Below, piece after piece: positions 55,211-63,468 of a stretch of DNA of 64,000 bases (positions within the stretch are counted from its first letter, which is position 1; the number at the start of each line of letters is the position of its first letter). The position numbers were made by a program, and so were the translations under genes. Under the pieces are notes generated by a model that worked only from the letters and a program-made list of their open reading frames with translations, was not told the DNA's origin and made no database searches. The DNA is taken from positions 1 to 64,000 of the forward strand of contig NZ_JAKJHS010000008.1 in the NCBI RefSeq assembly GCF_021648825.1, read 5' to 3'. The stretch is from Rhizobium halophilum. GTDB taxonomy: Bacteria; Pseudomonadota; Alphaproteobacteria; Rhizobiales; Rhizobiaceae.

Positions 55211-56154
55211 GACCCAATCCTCGGATCGAGCATGGTCTGGAGTAGATCAGCAGCGAGGTTGAAGAGGACATAGCTCGCCGCCACAACCAGCACGCCGCCC
55301 TGAACCAGCAGGATATCGCGGGTGGAGATGGCATTGACGAGCATCGCCCCAATGCCAGGCCATTGGAACACGGTCTCGATGTACACGGCGCCGCCGAGTA
55401 CGAAGCCGGCCTGGATGCCGATGATGGGAATGACACTTACCAGAGCCGCACGAAAGGCGTGGCGATAAATTACCCGGCGCTCCGACAGTCCCTTTGCACG
55501 TGCCGTTCGAATGAAATCCTGGCGCAGAACCTCCAGCATTGCCGCACGTGTAAGTCTTGCGATGACACCGGCAGCGACAACGGCAAGCGTCAAAGCTGGC
55601 AGGACTAGGTGGAGCAGGAGGTCCTTGAAATCACCTCCCCCGTAGATCGCATACATGCCGCTGGCCGGTAGCAACCGCCATTTCACCGCAAACAGCAGAA
55701 TGAGGATCAGGCCAAGCCAGAAAGACGGCATGGAAATACCCGCCAGTACCACGAAGGTTATAACCTTGTCGGCCCAGCCAAACTGGCGAACCGCCGAGAT
55801 TACGCCCGCCACAAGGCCTACCACCGAGCAAAGGACGAGCGAGACCCCTGCCAGGATCAGCGTCGCCTGGAAGCGTTCCGTCACCTCGTCAAGGACAGGA
55901 CGGTTTAGGGCAAACGAACGGCCGAAATCTCCCTGGAGGACGTTGCCTATCCAGATGAAGTACTGCTGCACGAGCGGCTTGTCCAACCCGAGATCACGGT
56001 TGATGCGCTCGACATTCTCCGGTGTTGCATAGGCGCCAAGGATGGCGGTGGCAGGGTCTCCCGGAATCATCGACATCACCAGGAAGACGATGATGGACAG
56101 GCCGAAGAGCACCGGAATGACAGAAAGCAGCCGCTTGGCGACATAGGCGGACAT
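55207..56154 (-). CDS. ABC transporter permease (DppB-like)
   Basis: 315 residues from ATG at 56154 with GGAGGA seven bases upstream; the ATG at 56169 is less well placed. KRLLSVIPVLFGLSIIVFLVM at the N-terminus, NRDLGLDKPLVQQYFIWIGNVLQGDFG, and the EAA loop VLRQDFIRTARAKGLSERRVIYRHAFRAAL are typical. Six membrane helices can be traced. Partners are the fused permease-ATPase and the second ATPase. Confidence 0.94.
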   Translation of the reverse strand: MSAYVAKRLLSVIPVLFGLSIIVFLVMSMIPGDPATAILGAYATPENVERINRDLGLDKPLVQQYFIWIGNVLQGDFGRSFALNRPVLDEVTERFQATLILAGVSLVLCSVVGLVAGVISAVRQFGWADKVITFVVLAGISMPSFWLGLILILLFAVKWRLLPASGMYAIYGGGDFKDLLLHLVLPALTLAVVAAGVIARLTRAAMLEVLRQDFIRTARAKGLSERRVIYRHAFRAALVSVIPIIGIQAGFVLGGAVYIETVFQWPGIGAMLVNAISTRDILLVQGGVLVVAASYVLFNLAADLLQTMLDPRIGS

Positions 56155-56212
56155 CACAGCTTCCTCCATGGACCCGTCCGCCCCCGCTCCAAGGGCCGGA
56201 CGGGTTGGATGA

Positions 56213-57766
56213 TCACTTCGAGACGTTCTTCAAGTGCAGCAGGAACGACGGTTGCAGCTCAAAGCCCTGCACCGCGGCGGTCGTCACCGCGTTCTGCTTC
56301 CAGTTCGCAACGAAGAGCCACGGAGCATCTTCATGCACGATCTCCTGCACCCGCGCGTACAGTTCTGCCCGTTCCGCTTGCTCAGTGGACGAGCGAGCCT
56401 TGGCAAGCAAATCATCGACCTGCGGATTCGAGTAGTAGCCCGAGTTGAAGCCGCCATTTTCAGGCGAGGCCTCAGTGCGAAGCGTCAGATAAGGAACGGT
56501 GTCCGGATCGTTCGTCATCCAGGCCATCTCGGCCATGTCGGCCTTACCCTCAAGTCCTTCGTTGACCCGACCTAGAAACGTATTCCACTCATAGGTCTCT
56601 ATTGCCACATCAAATCCGACCGATTGCAGATCCGCCTGTATGGCCGCACCCATGGTGACCGGGTTGAGCATTCCCGAGCCACCTTCCGCCACGTAAAAAG
56701 TCACCTTTGGGCTTTCGACGCCTGCCTCATCGAGTAATTTCTTCGCCCGCTCGGGGTCGTGGGGATAAGGCTCGACCGAGCTCTCGACCCAGTTGAAGGC
56801 GGGCGGAATGGGTCCGGCTGCAACCGTAGCAGTGCCCTGAAGCACATCGTTGACCAGGGTCTCCTTGTTGACGGCAAAATTGGCAGCCTGCCGCACACGC
56901 TTGTCAGCGAACGGACCTTCCTTCGTGTTCAAGATGGCGAACCACACATGTGGACCGGCCTGCTCGACCACCTTCAGGTTGGCATCGGAGCGAAACGCCG
57001 CCAGATTATCCGGAGGCACCTCAACCATGATGTCGATTCCGCCCGCAAGCATCTCTGCCACGCGTGTGTTGGCATCAGTGATCGGCCGGAATACCACCGC
57101 TTCCAGCGTCGGCGCACCATCCCAGTATTCATCGTTGCGCTCGGCCGCCACGAGCTGGTTGGATTGCCATTCGGCAAACTTGAAGGGACCTGTGCCGGAA
57201 GGGTGACGTCCGAAATCTTTTCCGTGTTCCTCTACCGCCGTCGGCGAGACGATCAGGCCCGTAGGATAAGCAAGATTGGAGAGGAAAGGCGCGAAAGGTT
57301 CGTTCAGCTTGAATTCAACCGTGCTGTCATCGACGACATTGACCGCCTCGACCGCAGAAAAGTTGAAGGACAGCGGAAATGGCCCGGTGTCGTGGAAAGG
57401 ATGGTCGTCCTTGAGCATCCGGTCGAAGTTGAACTTCACGGCGTCGGCATTGAAGTCGGACCCGTCATGGAATTTGACCCCCTTTCGAAGCTTGAACGTA
57501 TAGGTCCTGCCGTCTTCCGAGATCGTCCAACTCTCCGCAAGCGCCGGCTCCACCTCAAGAGTTCCATCCTTGTACCGAACGAGCCCGTCGTAGAGATTGA
57601 CCAGGATGCGGAAGTCGTTGGTCGCCGTTACGGCATGTGGATCGAGCGATTTCGGCTCGGCAATCTGCCCGACGATCAAAACGGTGGGCGGTGTCTGCGC
57701 CAGGGCCGAAAAGCCGCCCAGTGCGAAGGCGACAGCAAGGGCCGCGCGTTGAAACAGCCTCTTCAT
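56213..57766 (-). CDS. Extracellular solute-binding protein family 5 (DppA/OppA-like)
   Basis: 517 residues from ATG at 57766, opening with a signal peptide (KRLFQRAALAVAFALGGFSALAQ). SBP_bac_5 features include SLDPHAVTATNDFRILVNLYDGLVRY, LAESWTISEDGRTYTFKLRKGVKFHDGS, GTGPFKFAEW, DKRVRQAANFAVNKETLVN and ANWKQNAVTTAAVQGFELQ. Ligand unknown: peptides, glutathione-like compounds or opines are the usual choices. AAAGGA lies 8 bases before the start; 58 bases separate it from the permease gene. Confidence 0.93.
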   Translation of the reverse strand: MKRLFQRAALAVAFALGGFSALAQTPPTVLIVGQIAEPKSLDPHAVTATNDFRILVNLYDGLVRYKDGTLEVEPALAESWTISEDGRTYTFKLRKGVKFHDGSDFNADAVKFNFDRMLKDDHPFHDTGPFPLSFNFSAVEAVNVVDDSTVEFKLNEPFAPFLSNLAYPTGLIVSPTAVEEHGKDFGRHPSGTGPFKFAEWQSNQLVAAERNDEYWDGAPTLEAVVFRPITDANTRVAEMLAGGIDIMVEVPPDNLAAFRSDANLKVVEQAGPHVWFAILNTKEGPFADKRVRQAANFAVNKETLVNDVLQGTATVAAGPIPPAFNWVESSVEPYPHDPERAKKLLDEAGVESPKVTFYVAEGGSGMLNPVTMGAAIQADLQSVGFDVAIETYEWNTFLGRVNEGLEGKADMAEMAWMTNDPDTVPYLTLRTEASPENGGFNSGYYSNPQVDDLLAKARSSTEQAERAELYARVQEIVHEDAPWLFVANWKQNAVTTAAVQGFELQPSFLLHLKNVSK

Positions 57767-57852
57767 GGGGAGGATCCTTTCGATTTGGCAGGTTTCGAAG
57801 ATAAGGTAGCCCGGCCTTCTGCAATGGCAAGGCATCGACTAAGGCATAGAGA

Positions 57853-58110
57853 CTACGCGCTGTAGATCGGGCCTTTCCCTCTTCCGCTGAGCAGCCAGCC
57901 GACGCTCACCCTCAGGACGCCGGCCAGCATCCCGAGACGATTTGCACGCGGCACCGCCCGATCGTTCTCCCAGCTTCTCCAGGTCTTGTCCTCAACGCCG
58001 AGGATTGTTGCCGTAACCTCGACGGACAGAGCTGCGGCATCGCGGGCCAGCGAGATACGACCACCCAGGGTGTCGTCATCGATCCAGTTCGTCTCAAACT
58101 CACCTGACAA
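57853..58110 (-). CDS. Small XRE-type helix-turn-helix protein
   Basis: 85 residues from TTG at 58110, chosen because AAGGAG (58123-58118) lies 7 bases upstream; a GTG at 58161 in the same frame has no ribosome-binding site. The HTH_3 core is SLARDAAALSVEVTATILGVEDKTWRSWENDRAVPRANRLGMLAGVLRVSVGWLL in order, an RNA-polymerase-independent 434-Cro-like fold. It lies between the proX-like gene (58 bases) and dppA-like gene (86 bases), on the same strand, so it may regulate one of the two transporters. Confidence 0.82.
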   Translation of the reverse strand: MSGEFETNWIDDDTLGGRISLARDAAALSVEVTATILGVEDKTWRSWENDRAVPRANRLGMLAGVLRVSVGWLLSGRGKGPIYSA

Positions 58111-58168
58111 GAAACGACTCCTTGCTGGAACGTAAGGTGCCGGCCGGAAACCGACCGGCACCTTTGGC

Positions 58169-59038
58169 TTACTCTTCGCCGATCCAGGCCTTCACCTGAT
58201 CCGGATGATCCTCGATGTACTTTGCAATGGCCTCGTCATAGGAGGTTTCCTGCGCATTGAACATGCCGGCCTCCAGGTCGGAGATGGGCAGTTGCATGCG
58301 CGAAAGGAAAGCTGCGACCTCAGGATTGTCTTCCTTGAAGCCCTTGCGAGCGAGGATGTCCACGTGCTCGGCTTCACCCAGCGAGTTCTTCGGGTCTTCG
58401 ATGTAGCGAATGTCGTACTTGCCGAACATCCAATGGGGGCTCCAGGACGTGGCGACGAACCAGTCTTCGGAGCGGATGGCGCGATCGACAGTCGTTAGCA
58501 TGCCCGCTTCGCTAGAGATCTGAAGGTTGTAGCCCTCGAGGCCGTAATCCTTCAGCGCCTGCTGCGAAAGACGTGTGAGCCCTGCACCCGGGTCGATCCC
58601 CTGAACGGTGCTGTCGAGCTTTTCCTTGACGTCGTCCTTGGATAGATCTTCGATCGAGCTGATCGCATCTTCCGGCACATAGTTTGGAACGACCCACCCA
58701 AGCTTCGCGCCCTCGTAAACCGTGCCAAGCGTCTCTACGTCATCCTTGATCTTCGCGTAGTAGTCCGCATGCGTCTGAGGCAACCATGCCATCATCATGG
58801 CATCAAGGTCTCCGCGGCTCACACCCTGGTAGAGCGGGGCAACATCGGTTTGGACGAGCTCTACGTCCTGGCCCAGTTCGTCCTCGATCAGCTTGGCGGC
58901 GAGCTTGGTGACGAATTCCGCGTCAGACCACGCGGCCCAACCGATTTTAACCGGCTCGGCATCCTGCGCCAGAGCGGTGGTGGCGACGCTGCTGGCCATT
59001 GCGGCTGCAAGACTTAGCGAAACGATTTTCTTGATCAT
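58169..59038 (-). CDS. Glycine betaine/choline-type ABC substrate-binding protein (ProX/ChoX-like)
   Basis: 289 residues from ATG at 59038 with GGAG upstream. Signal peptide IKKIVSLSLAAAMASSVATTALAQ, then an OpuAC domain: VKIGWAAWSDAEFVT, VAPLYQGVSRGDLDAMMMAWLP, GWVVPNYVPEDAI, GIDPGAGL and the late SWSPHWMFGKYDI. The spaced aromatic residues are those that form the cation-pi cage for quaternary amines in this family. Third gene of a V-W-X-ordered operon. Choline, betaine and proline betaine cannot be told apart by eye. Confidence 0.92.
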   Translation of the reverse strand: MIKKIVSLSLAAAMASSVATTALAQDAEPVKIGWAAWSDAEFVTKLAAKLIEDELGQDVELVQTDVAPLYQGVSRGDLDAMMMAWLPQTHADYYAKIKDDVETLGTVYEGAKLGWVVPNYVPEDAISSIEDLSKDDVKEKLDSTVQGIDPGAGLTRLSQQALKDYGLEGYNLQISSEAGMLTTVDRAIRSEDWFVATSWSPHWMFGKYDIRYIEDPKNSLGEAEHVDILARKGFKEDNPEVAAFLSRMQLPISDLEAGMFNAQETSYDEAIAKYIEDHPDQVKAWIGEE

Positions 59039-59098
59039 GTCTGCTCCTTTTTTGAAGGTTCGCATAGGGCGGACTGCCCAATTGAGTCGACGCGACGT

Positions 59099-59980
59099 TC
59101 AGGCGCTTGCCTGCTTTTTCTCTTGTCGCGCCACGACGGGGAAGAGGTTGCGCCAGAAGGCTGGACGCTCTTTCCCGAAGCTTTGCGTGATGCGGTCGAG
59201 CACCACGGCGAGGATGACGACGGCCAGGCCGCCTTCGAAACCTGTGCCGACGTCGAGACGCTGGATCCCTGTCAACACAGTATTGCCAATGCCGCCGGCG
59301 CCAATCATCGAGGCGATCACCACCATCGATAGCGACAGCATGATAGTCTGGTTTATGCCGGCCATGATGGACGGAAGGGCATTCGGCAGTTGCACCTTGA
59401 AGAGCAGCTGCGAGGACGTGCAGCCGAATGCATGCCCCGCCTCGACGAACTCCACATCAACTTGGCGAATGCCGAGGTTCGTCAGGCGCACGACAGGCGG
59501 CATCGAGAAGATAACAGTGGCGATTGTGCCGGGCACGGCGCCGAGGCCGAAGAACATCGCAGCGGGGATGAGGTAGACGAAAGCCGGCATCGTCTGCATC
59601 AGGTCCAGCACAGGACGTACCGCGGATGCAACGGAATCCTTCGCCGCCATGGCGATCCCGAGCGGCAAGCCGAAGAGCATAGCGATGATCGTTGAGGCAA
59701 TGACGAGCGACAGAGTCTCCATCATCGCCGGCCACAGCCCCATCTGGTCCACGAGCCAGAGAGCAACGGCCGTGAAGACTGCAAAACCCAAGCCGACCCT
59801 CCACAGCGATAGAGCCACGAAGATGGCAAGGCCGACGATCATCGGAAGCGCCGTCAGCGTATCCTGGATGCCGTCGGTCACCAGGCCGATGGCTGCTGCT
59901 ATGGAGTCCAGCGCAGGAGAGAAATTGTCCAGGATATAGTTGACGATCGTATCGACGCCGTCACCAATGTCGAAGTTCAT
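59099..59980 (-). CDS. Glycine betaine/choline-type ABC permease (ProW-like)
   Basis: 293 residues. Two-part hydrophobic layout with SLVIASTIIAMLFGLPLGIAMA, LMQTMPAFVYLIPAAMFFGLGAVPG, and the EAA motif VEAGHAFGCTSSQLLFKVQLPNALPSIMAG. Family BPD_transp_1. 24 bases after proV-like and 60 before proX-like. Confidence 0.94.
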   Translation of the reverse strand: MNFDIGDGVDTIVNYILDNFSPALDSIAAAIGLVTDGIQDTLTALPMIVGLAIFVALSLWRVGLGFAVFTAVALWLVDQMGLWPAMMETLSLVIASTIIAMLFGLPLGIAMAAKDSVASAVRPVLDLMQTMPAFVYLIPAAMFFGLGAVPGTIATVIFSMPPVVRLTNLGIRQVDVEFVEAGHAFGCTSSQLLFKVQLPNALPSIMAGINQTIMLSLSMVVIASMIGAGGIGNTVLTGIQRLDVGTGFEGGLAVVILAVVLDRITQSFGKERPAFWRNLFPVVARQEKKQASA

Positions 59981-60004
59981 GATTGCATCCTATCCCTGAT
60001 GTGG

Positions 60005-61237
60005 TCAGCTGGCGCGATCAAGCGTCTCGAGAAGCATAGATTTACTGATCGAGCCGAGGTAGCGGCCCTGGTCGTCGACCACCGGGAGAGGCCAAGGGCT
60101 TCCTGCGACCCTCCCGAGAAGGCTCGACAGCGGCTCCGCCGCAGCAACTGGCTCGATATCGGCCAAGAACGCACTCCGATAAGGATCGGCGACTTTTAAT
60201 CGGACATTCTCTACCAGAGAAGCTTGGCTGACGATCCCTTGGTACTTCTTGTCCCGGCCTACCACGATGGCATACTCACGGTCGAAGTTCTGCATCCTCT
60301 CCAAGGCAGCCGCGGCCGATACCCCTTGCCGATCGATGATCGTCACCTGCGTCTTGCGCGCAATGTCGCCTGCCTTGAAGACCTGCGTCACATCAACGTT
60401 GCGGAAAAAGGATCGCACGTAGTCATTGGCAGGCTGGGTTACAATCTCGTCGGGAGTGCCCACTTGGATCACGCTGCCGTTCTGCATGATGCAGATGCGG
60501 TCGCCGATGCGCATTGCCTCGTCCAAATCATGGCTGACAAAGACGATCGTGCGGCTATGCTCCGCCTGGAGGCGGACCAGTTCATCCTGCATTTCCGTGC
60601 GGATCAGCGGATCGAGTGCGGAGAAGGCTTCATCCATCAGAAGGATGGTCGGCTCGCTGGCAAGTGCACGGGCAAGGCCGACACGCTGCTTCATGCCGCC
60701 GGAGAGTTGGTTCGGTCGGCTGTCGGCGTAGCCTTCCAGTCCGACGGCCTTCAGCGCCTTCATTGCCTTAGCCTTCCGCTCCGACTCGGCGACTCCCGCG
60801 ACCTCCAGTCCGAAGGCGGCATTGTTAAGGACGGTCCGATTGGGCAGAAGGGCAAATGATTGGAACACCATGCTGATGTCCCGGCGGCGGATCTCAATCA
60901 ACTCCCTGCGCGACATCTTAGTGATGTCCTGGCCGTCAACGATGATGGAACCAGACGTTGGTTCGATCAGTCGATTGATAAGTCGAAGAAGTGTGGATTT
61001 TCCCGAGCCAGATAGCCCCATGATGACGAAGATCTCGCCGTCTTTGATATCGAAACTGGCGTCATCGACTCCAACTGCGCATCCGGTGGCTGAGTGGATA
61101 TCAGCCTTGCTCTTGCCCGATCTGACCATGGCCAGGGCGTGATCGGTTCGCTCACCGAAAATCTTGAAGACATTCCGCAAGCTGATCTTGATCGCAGCCT
61201 CGACGGCCGGTTCGGGAACAGAAGTAAAAGCTTCCAT
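60005..61237 (-). CDS. Glycine betaine/choline-type ABC ATPase with CBS domains (ProV-like)
   Basis: 410 residues. ATPase domain with the ProV-type N-terminal extension (RNVFKIFGERTDHALAMVRSGKSKADI), Walker A GLSGSGKST, the FQSFALLPNRTV Q-loop, LSGGMKQRVGLARAL, and ILLMDEAFSALDPL. The C-terminal third carries a tandem CBS module (VTIIDRQGVSAAAALERM; PLPVVDDQGRYLGSISKSM), which in OpuA senses ionic strength. No good ribosome-binding site is visible before ATG 61237. First gene of its operon. Confidence 0.94.
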   Translation of the reverse strand: MEAFTSVPEPAVEAAIKISLRNVFKIFGERTDHALAMVRSGKSKADIHSATGCAVGVDDASFDIKDGEIFVIMGLSGSGKSTLLRLINRLIEPTSGSIIVDGQDITKMSRRELIEIRRRDISMVFQSFALLPNRTVLNNAAFGLEVAGVAESERKAKAMKALKAVGLEGYADSRPNQLSGGMKQRVGLARALASEPTILLMDEAFSALDPLIRTEMQDELVRLQAEHSRTIVFVSHDLDEAMRIGDRICIMQNGSVIQVGTPDEIVTQPANDYVRSFFRNVDVTQVFKAGDIARKTQVTIIDRQGVSAAAALERMQNFDREYAIVVGRDKKYQGIVSQASLVENVRLKVADPYRSAFLADIEPVAAAEPLSSLLGRVAGSPWPLPVVDDQGRYLGSISKSMLLETLDRAS

Positions 61238-61482
61238 GATATCCGCGTCTCACACCACTGCGAGACAAACCTCCACCAGAAATTAAGCCCGTATCAGTAT
61301 CACATCGAACAACAGGCAGCGAGACGGCCTCAGGCACATCAGGAGGAAATAACATTGTCATTCCCAGGAGACTTCCTGCAGGCAACGGCGCCAGTAACAC
61401 CCAGATTATTGCTCATAGGCAAAAATTACCGGCAGGACGCCGATCAACGGCAGATATAACCTCCTAAAGGAGTGATACCACG
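61238..61482. other. Gap upstream of the proVWX-like operon
   Basis: 245 bases with no supported gene. It must hold the promoter of the minus-strand betaine/choline transporter; TTGCCT and TGTTAC, 17 bases apart near 61423-61395 on the minus strand, are only a weak guess. CTCC-TAAA-GGAG at 61461-61472 is a small palindrome that includes the ribosome-binding site of the tiny ORF that follows. Confidence 0.4.
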
Positions 61483-61566
61483 ATGTCCATAGAAAATTTG
61501 TTCGCAACCGATAAGAATGCGAAAACGGCTTGCTCGAAATGCGAAAAAAAACGGATTGCAGTATGA
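61483..61566 (+). CDS. Possible 27-residue peptide with a CxxC motif
   Basis: ATG at 61483 follows AAAGGAG (61466-61472) at 10-base spacing and encodes 27 residues ending KTACSKCEKKRIAV. The CSKC pair and the Lys/Arg-rich end resemble a zinc-knuckle micro-protein, but the frame is so short that chance is a real alternative. It is the only ORF in the 373-base gap between proV and the SDR gene. A CGCTGCG/CGCAGCG hairpin (61572-61596) follows. Confidence 0.3.
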   Translation: MSIENLFATDKNAKTACSKCEKKRIAV

Positions 61567-61610
61567 TTCCCCGCTGCGCCGGACTGAGCCGCAGCGCCCG
61601 TAGGAATTCC

Positions 61611-62618
61611 CTAATGGCGAGAGATCCGTCGTGTGACGAGAGCCAGGGAAGACAAAGCTGCGATGCCTGCGCCTGCTAACAGGAAGCGCACCGCGCTTCC
61701 TGACATAGCCCCCACCGAGGTGGACGACTCTTTGCCGAACCGTCCCCTGCCGCTCGCTTCCATCTCAACTGGATTGAAAAGATTGTCCTCGCGATGAGGG
61801 TTCACTGGCAGATCATCCATCTGCCCCTCATAGGCCTGCGATGCAGCAAGTCTGTCGGCGAGTGCAGGGACTGCCAAGCCGCCGAGGATCGTCTTGACCG
61901 TCGGACCACCAATCCAGAGTTCGCGGGGCGCCGACATGGCACCGTCGTAGATTTGCGCAGCGACTGCCTCTGGCTGAAACACCGGCGCCACCGGACGAGG
62001 CTGGCAATCCATCTTGCAGCGTGCCCAATCGAACTGCGGCGTGTTCACGGCGGGGAGGTGGATCATGGTCAACCGGATCGGAGAGCCGTCGTGTATCAGC
62101 TCGCTACGCAGCGAGTCGATGAAGCCTCGGATGGCTGCCTTGGCTCCACAATAGGCTGACTGAAGAGGTATCGAACGATAGGCGAGTGCAGAACCGATGC
62201 ACACGATTGTTCCGCGCCCGACTTTGCTCATCTCGCGCAGCGCTGCTTGCGTACCATGAACCTGCCCAAGATATGTCACCTCTGTCACACGTCTGAACTC
62301 GTCCGCCGTGATCTTGGAGATTGGCCCGAACACCGTGACCATCGCGTTGTTGATCCAGACGTCGATGTCTCCCCATTCCGCCGTAACCCGTGCGGCAACG
62401 GTGTCGACTGCCTGCGCATCGGCGACGTCGGCGGGCAAGACCAGCGGCTCCCCACCTAATCTGCGCACCTCTTGGGCCGTCGCTTCCAGACGAGCAACCC
62501 CTCGGGCCACAAGAGCAACACGCCAACCTTCTTTGGCGAAGGCGCATGCGACAGCTCGTCCTACGCCCGCTGATGCACCCGTAATAACGACCGTCGGCTT
62601 GCGCACTTCAGCGACCAC
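61611..62618 (-). CDS. Short-chain dehydrogenase/reductase with C-terminal membrane anchor
   Basis: 335 residues if GTG at 62618 is used (GGAGG five bases upstream); TTG at 62630 gives 339. Classical SDR: cofactor loop TGASAGVGR (14-22), NNAM in place of the usual NNAG (90-93), active site Ser143, Tyr156 and Lys160 (SAYCGAKAA). A C-terminal extension of about 100 residues ends in a hydrophobic segment (RFLLAGAGIAALSSLALV) and RRISRH, which suggests a tail-anchored protein. Substrate unknown. Not in an obvious operon. Confidence 0.88.
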   Translation of the reverse strand: MVAEVRKPTVVITGASAGVGRAVACAFAKEGWRVALVARGVARLEATAQEVRRLGGEPLVLPADVADAQAVDTVAARVTAEWGDIDVWINNAMVTVFGPISKITADEFRRVTEVTYLGQVHGTQAALREMSKVGRGTIVCIGSALAYRSIPLQSAYCGAKAAIRGFIDSLRSELIHDGSPIRLTMIHLPAVNTPQFDWARCKMDCQPRPVAPVFQPEAVAAQIYDGAMSAPRELWIGGPTVKTILGGLAVPALADRLAASQAYEGQMDDLPVNPHREDNLFNPVEMEASGRGRFGKESSTSVGAMSGSAVRFLLAGAGIAALSSLALVTRRISRH

Positions 62619-62714
62619 AGCATCCTCCAATGATGAATCGTCGCTGACGCAACGTGTTGAAGCACTTTTTGTTCAGTGAAACTGCAACGAACGGACGGCC
62701 AGCGAATACATCCG

Positions 62715-63401
62715 TCAGCGTTCTACTGTGATGGGATCTGATGCGAGGCGGAGGCGTCGATCCGCAGTTTCCACCGCAAGCGTCACTTGCTGATTGACCT
62801 CTAGGTCGGCAGGCATTGCGATCATTGTGTCGATCCGTCCGTTGTCGCCAGTGCGTAGCGTTTCAAGTTCCACGAACCGCTCCTGGTCCAGCCAGCCTAA
62901 TTGCACCTCCTGGTTCCCCGGAAGACCCGCAGCCTCGATATGCAATTGACCATCAGAGGCCAGAGTCGCATCAAGCCGCGCGCCGCTTGCAGGCGCAGCG
63001 TCGAAGCCAGGAACCCCAAGATCCTGCCCAAACTCGAGCACCTGACGGTTGAGGTCAGGATTGTCGGAAAGATATTCGGCAGCAGATCGGCCGGTTGCCG
63101 TCGCAGCCTCTCCGATCTCGCGTCCGGCGTCCTGCACCGCCTGCTTTGCCCGATCCAGCCAGCCGCCCGCGTCAACGTCCGGCGACTCCACCGGATCAAC
63201 CGTGGTGCTCTCGGTCGCAGCGCCACCTGCATCATTAGCAGCATTCTGAGCGAGGAGCATGCCGAGCGGCATTTCGCAACCGGACGAAGAGTAACTGGCC
63301 GAAGCGGTGTCGGGCGCGGCCCCACAAGTACGTTCTGCCGCAGCCATGCTGGGAATAAGGACTACCGAGGCGAAGAGGGGAAGCACAAACAACTTTTTCA
63401 T
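62715..63401 (-). CDS. Secreted protein of unknown function
   Basis: 228 residues from ATG at 63401 (GGAG six to ten bases upstream). Signal peptide MKKLFVLPLFASVVLIPSMAAA, then two cysteines (Cys26, Cys42) flanking a Ser-rich loop, an amphipathic helical linker (WLDRAKQAVQDAGREIGEAA), and a C-terminal beta-rich part with repeated short strands (QLHIEAAGLPGNQEVQLGWLD; VTLAVETADRRLRLAS). I do not recognise the family. It is 67 bases downstream of the CAP-like gene on the same strand, so both may be expressed together. Confidence 0.75.
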   Translation of the reverse strand: MKKLFVLPLFASVVLIPSMAAAERTCGAAPDTASASYSSSGCEMPLGMLLAQNAANDAGGAATESTTVDPVESPDVDAGGWLDRAKQAVQDAGREIGEAATATGRSAAEYLSDNPDLNRQVLEFGQDLGVPGFDAAPASGARLDATLASDGQLHIEAAGLPGNQEVQLGWLDQERFVELETLRTGDNGRIDTMIAMPADLEVNQQVTLAVETADRRLRLASDPITVER

Positions 63402-63468
63402 GATGATCTCCATTTGCGGAGTTAACCGATGAACGGCGCCACAGTTCCGGCAATGCCTCGACGGCTGG

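Noticed and set aside
56759..57865. 368-codon plus-strand frame opposite the dppA-like gene
   Set aside because: Antisense to a full solute-binding protein with a signal peptide; no recognisable domain.
61572..61610. Hairpin CGCTGCG/CGCAGCG and the GGAATTCC palindrome as an intrinsic terminator
   Set aside because: No T-run follows on either strand, so I do not call it a terminator, although it may stabilise RNA ends.
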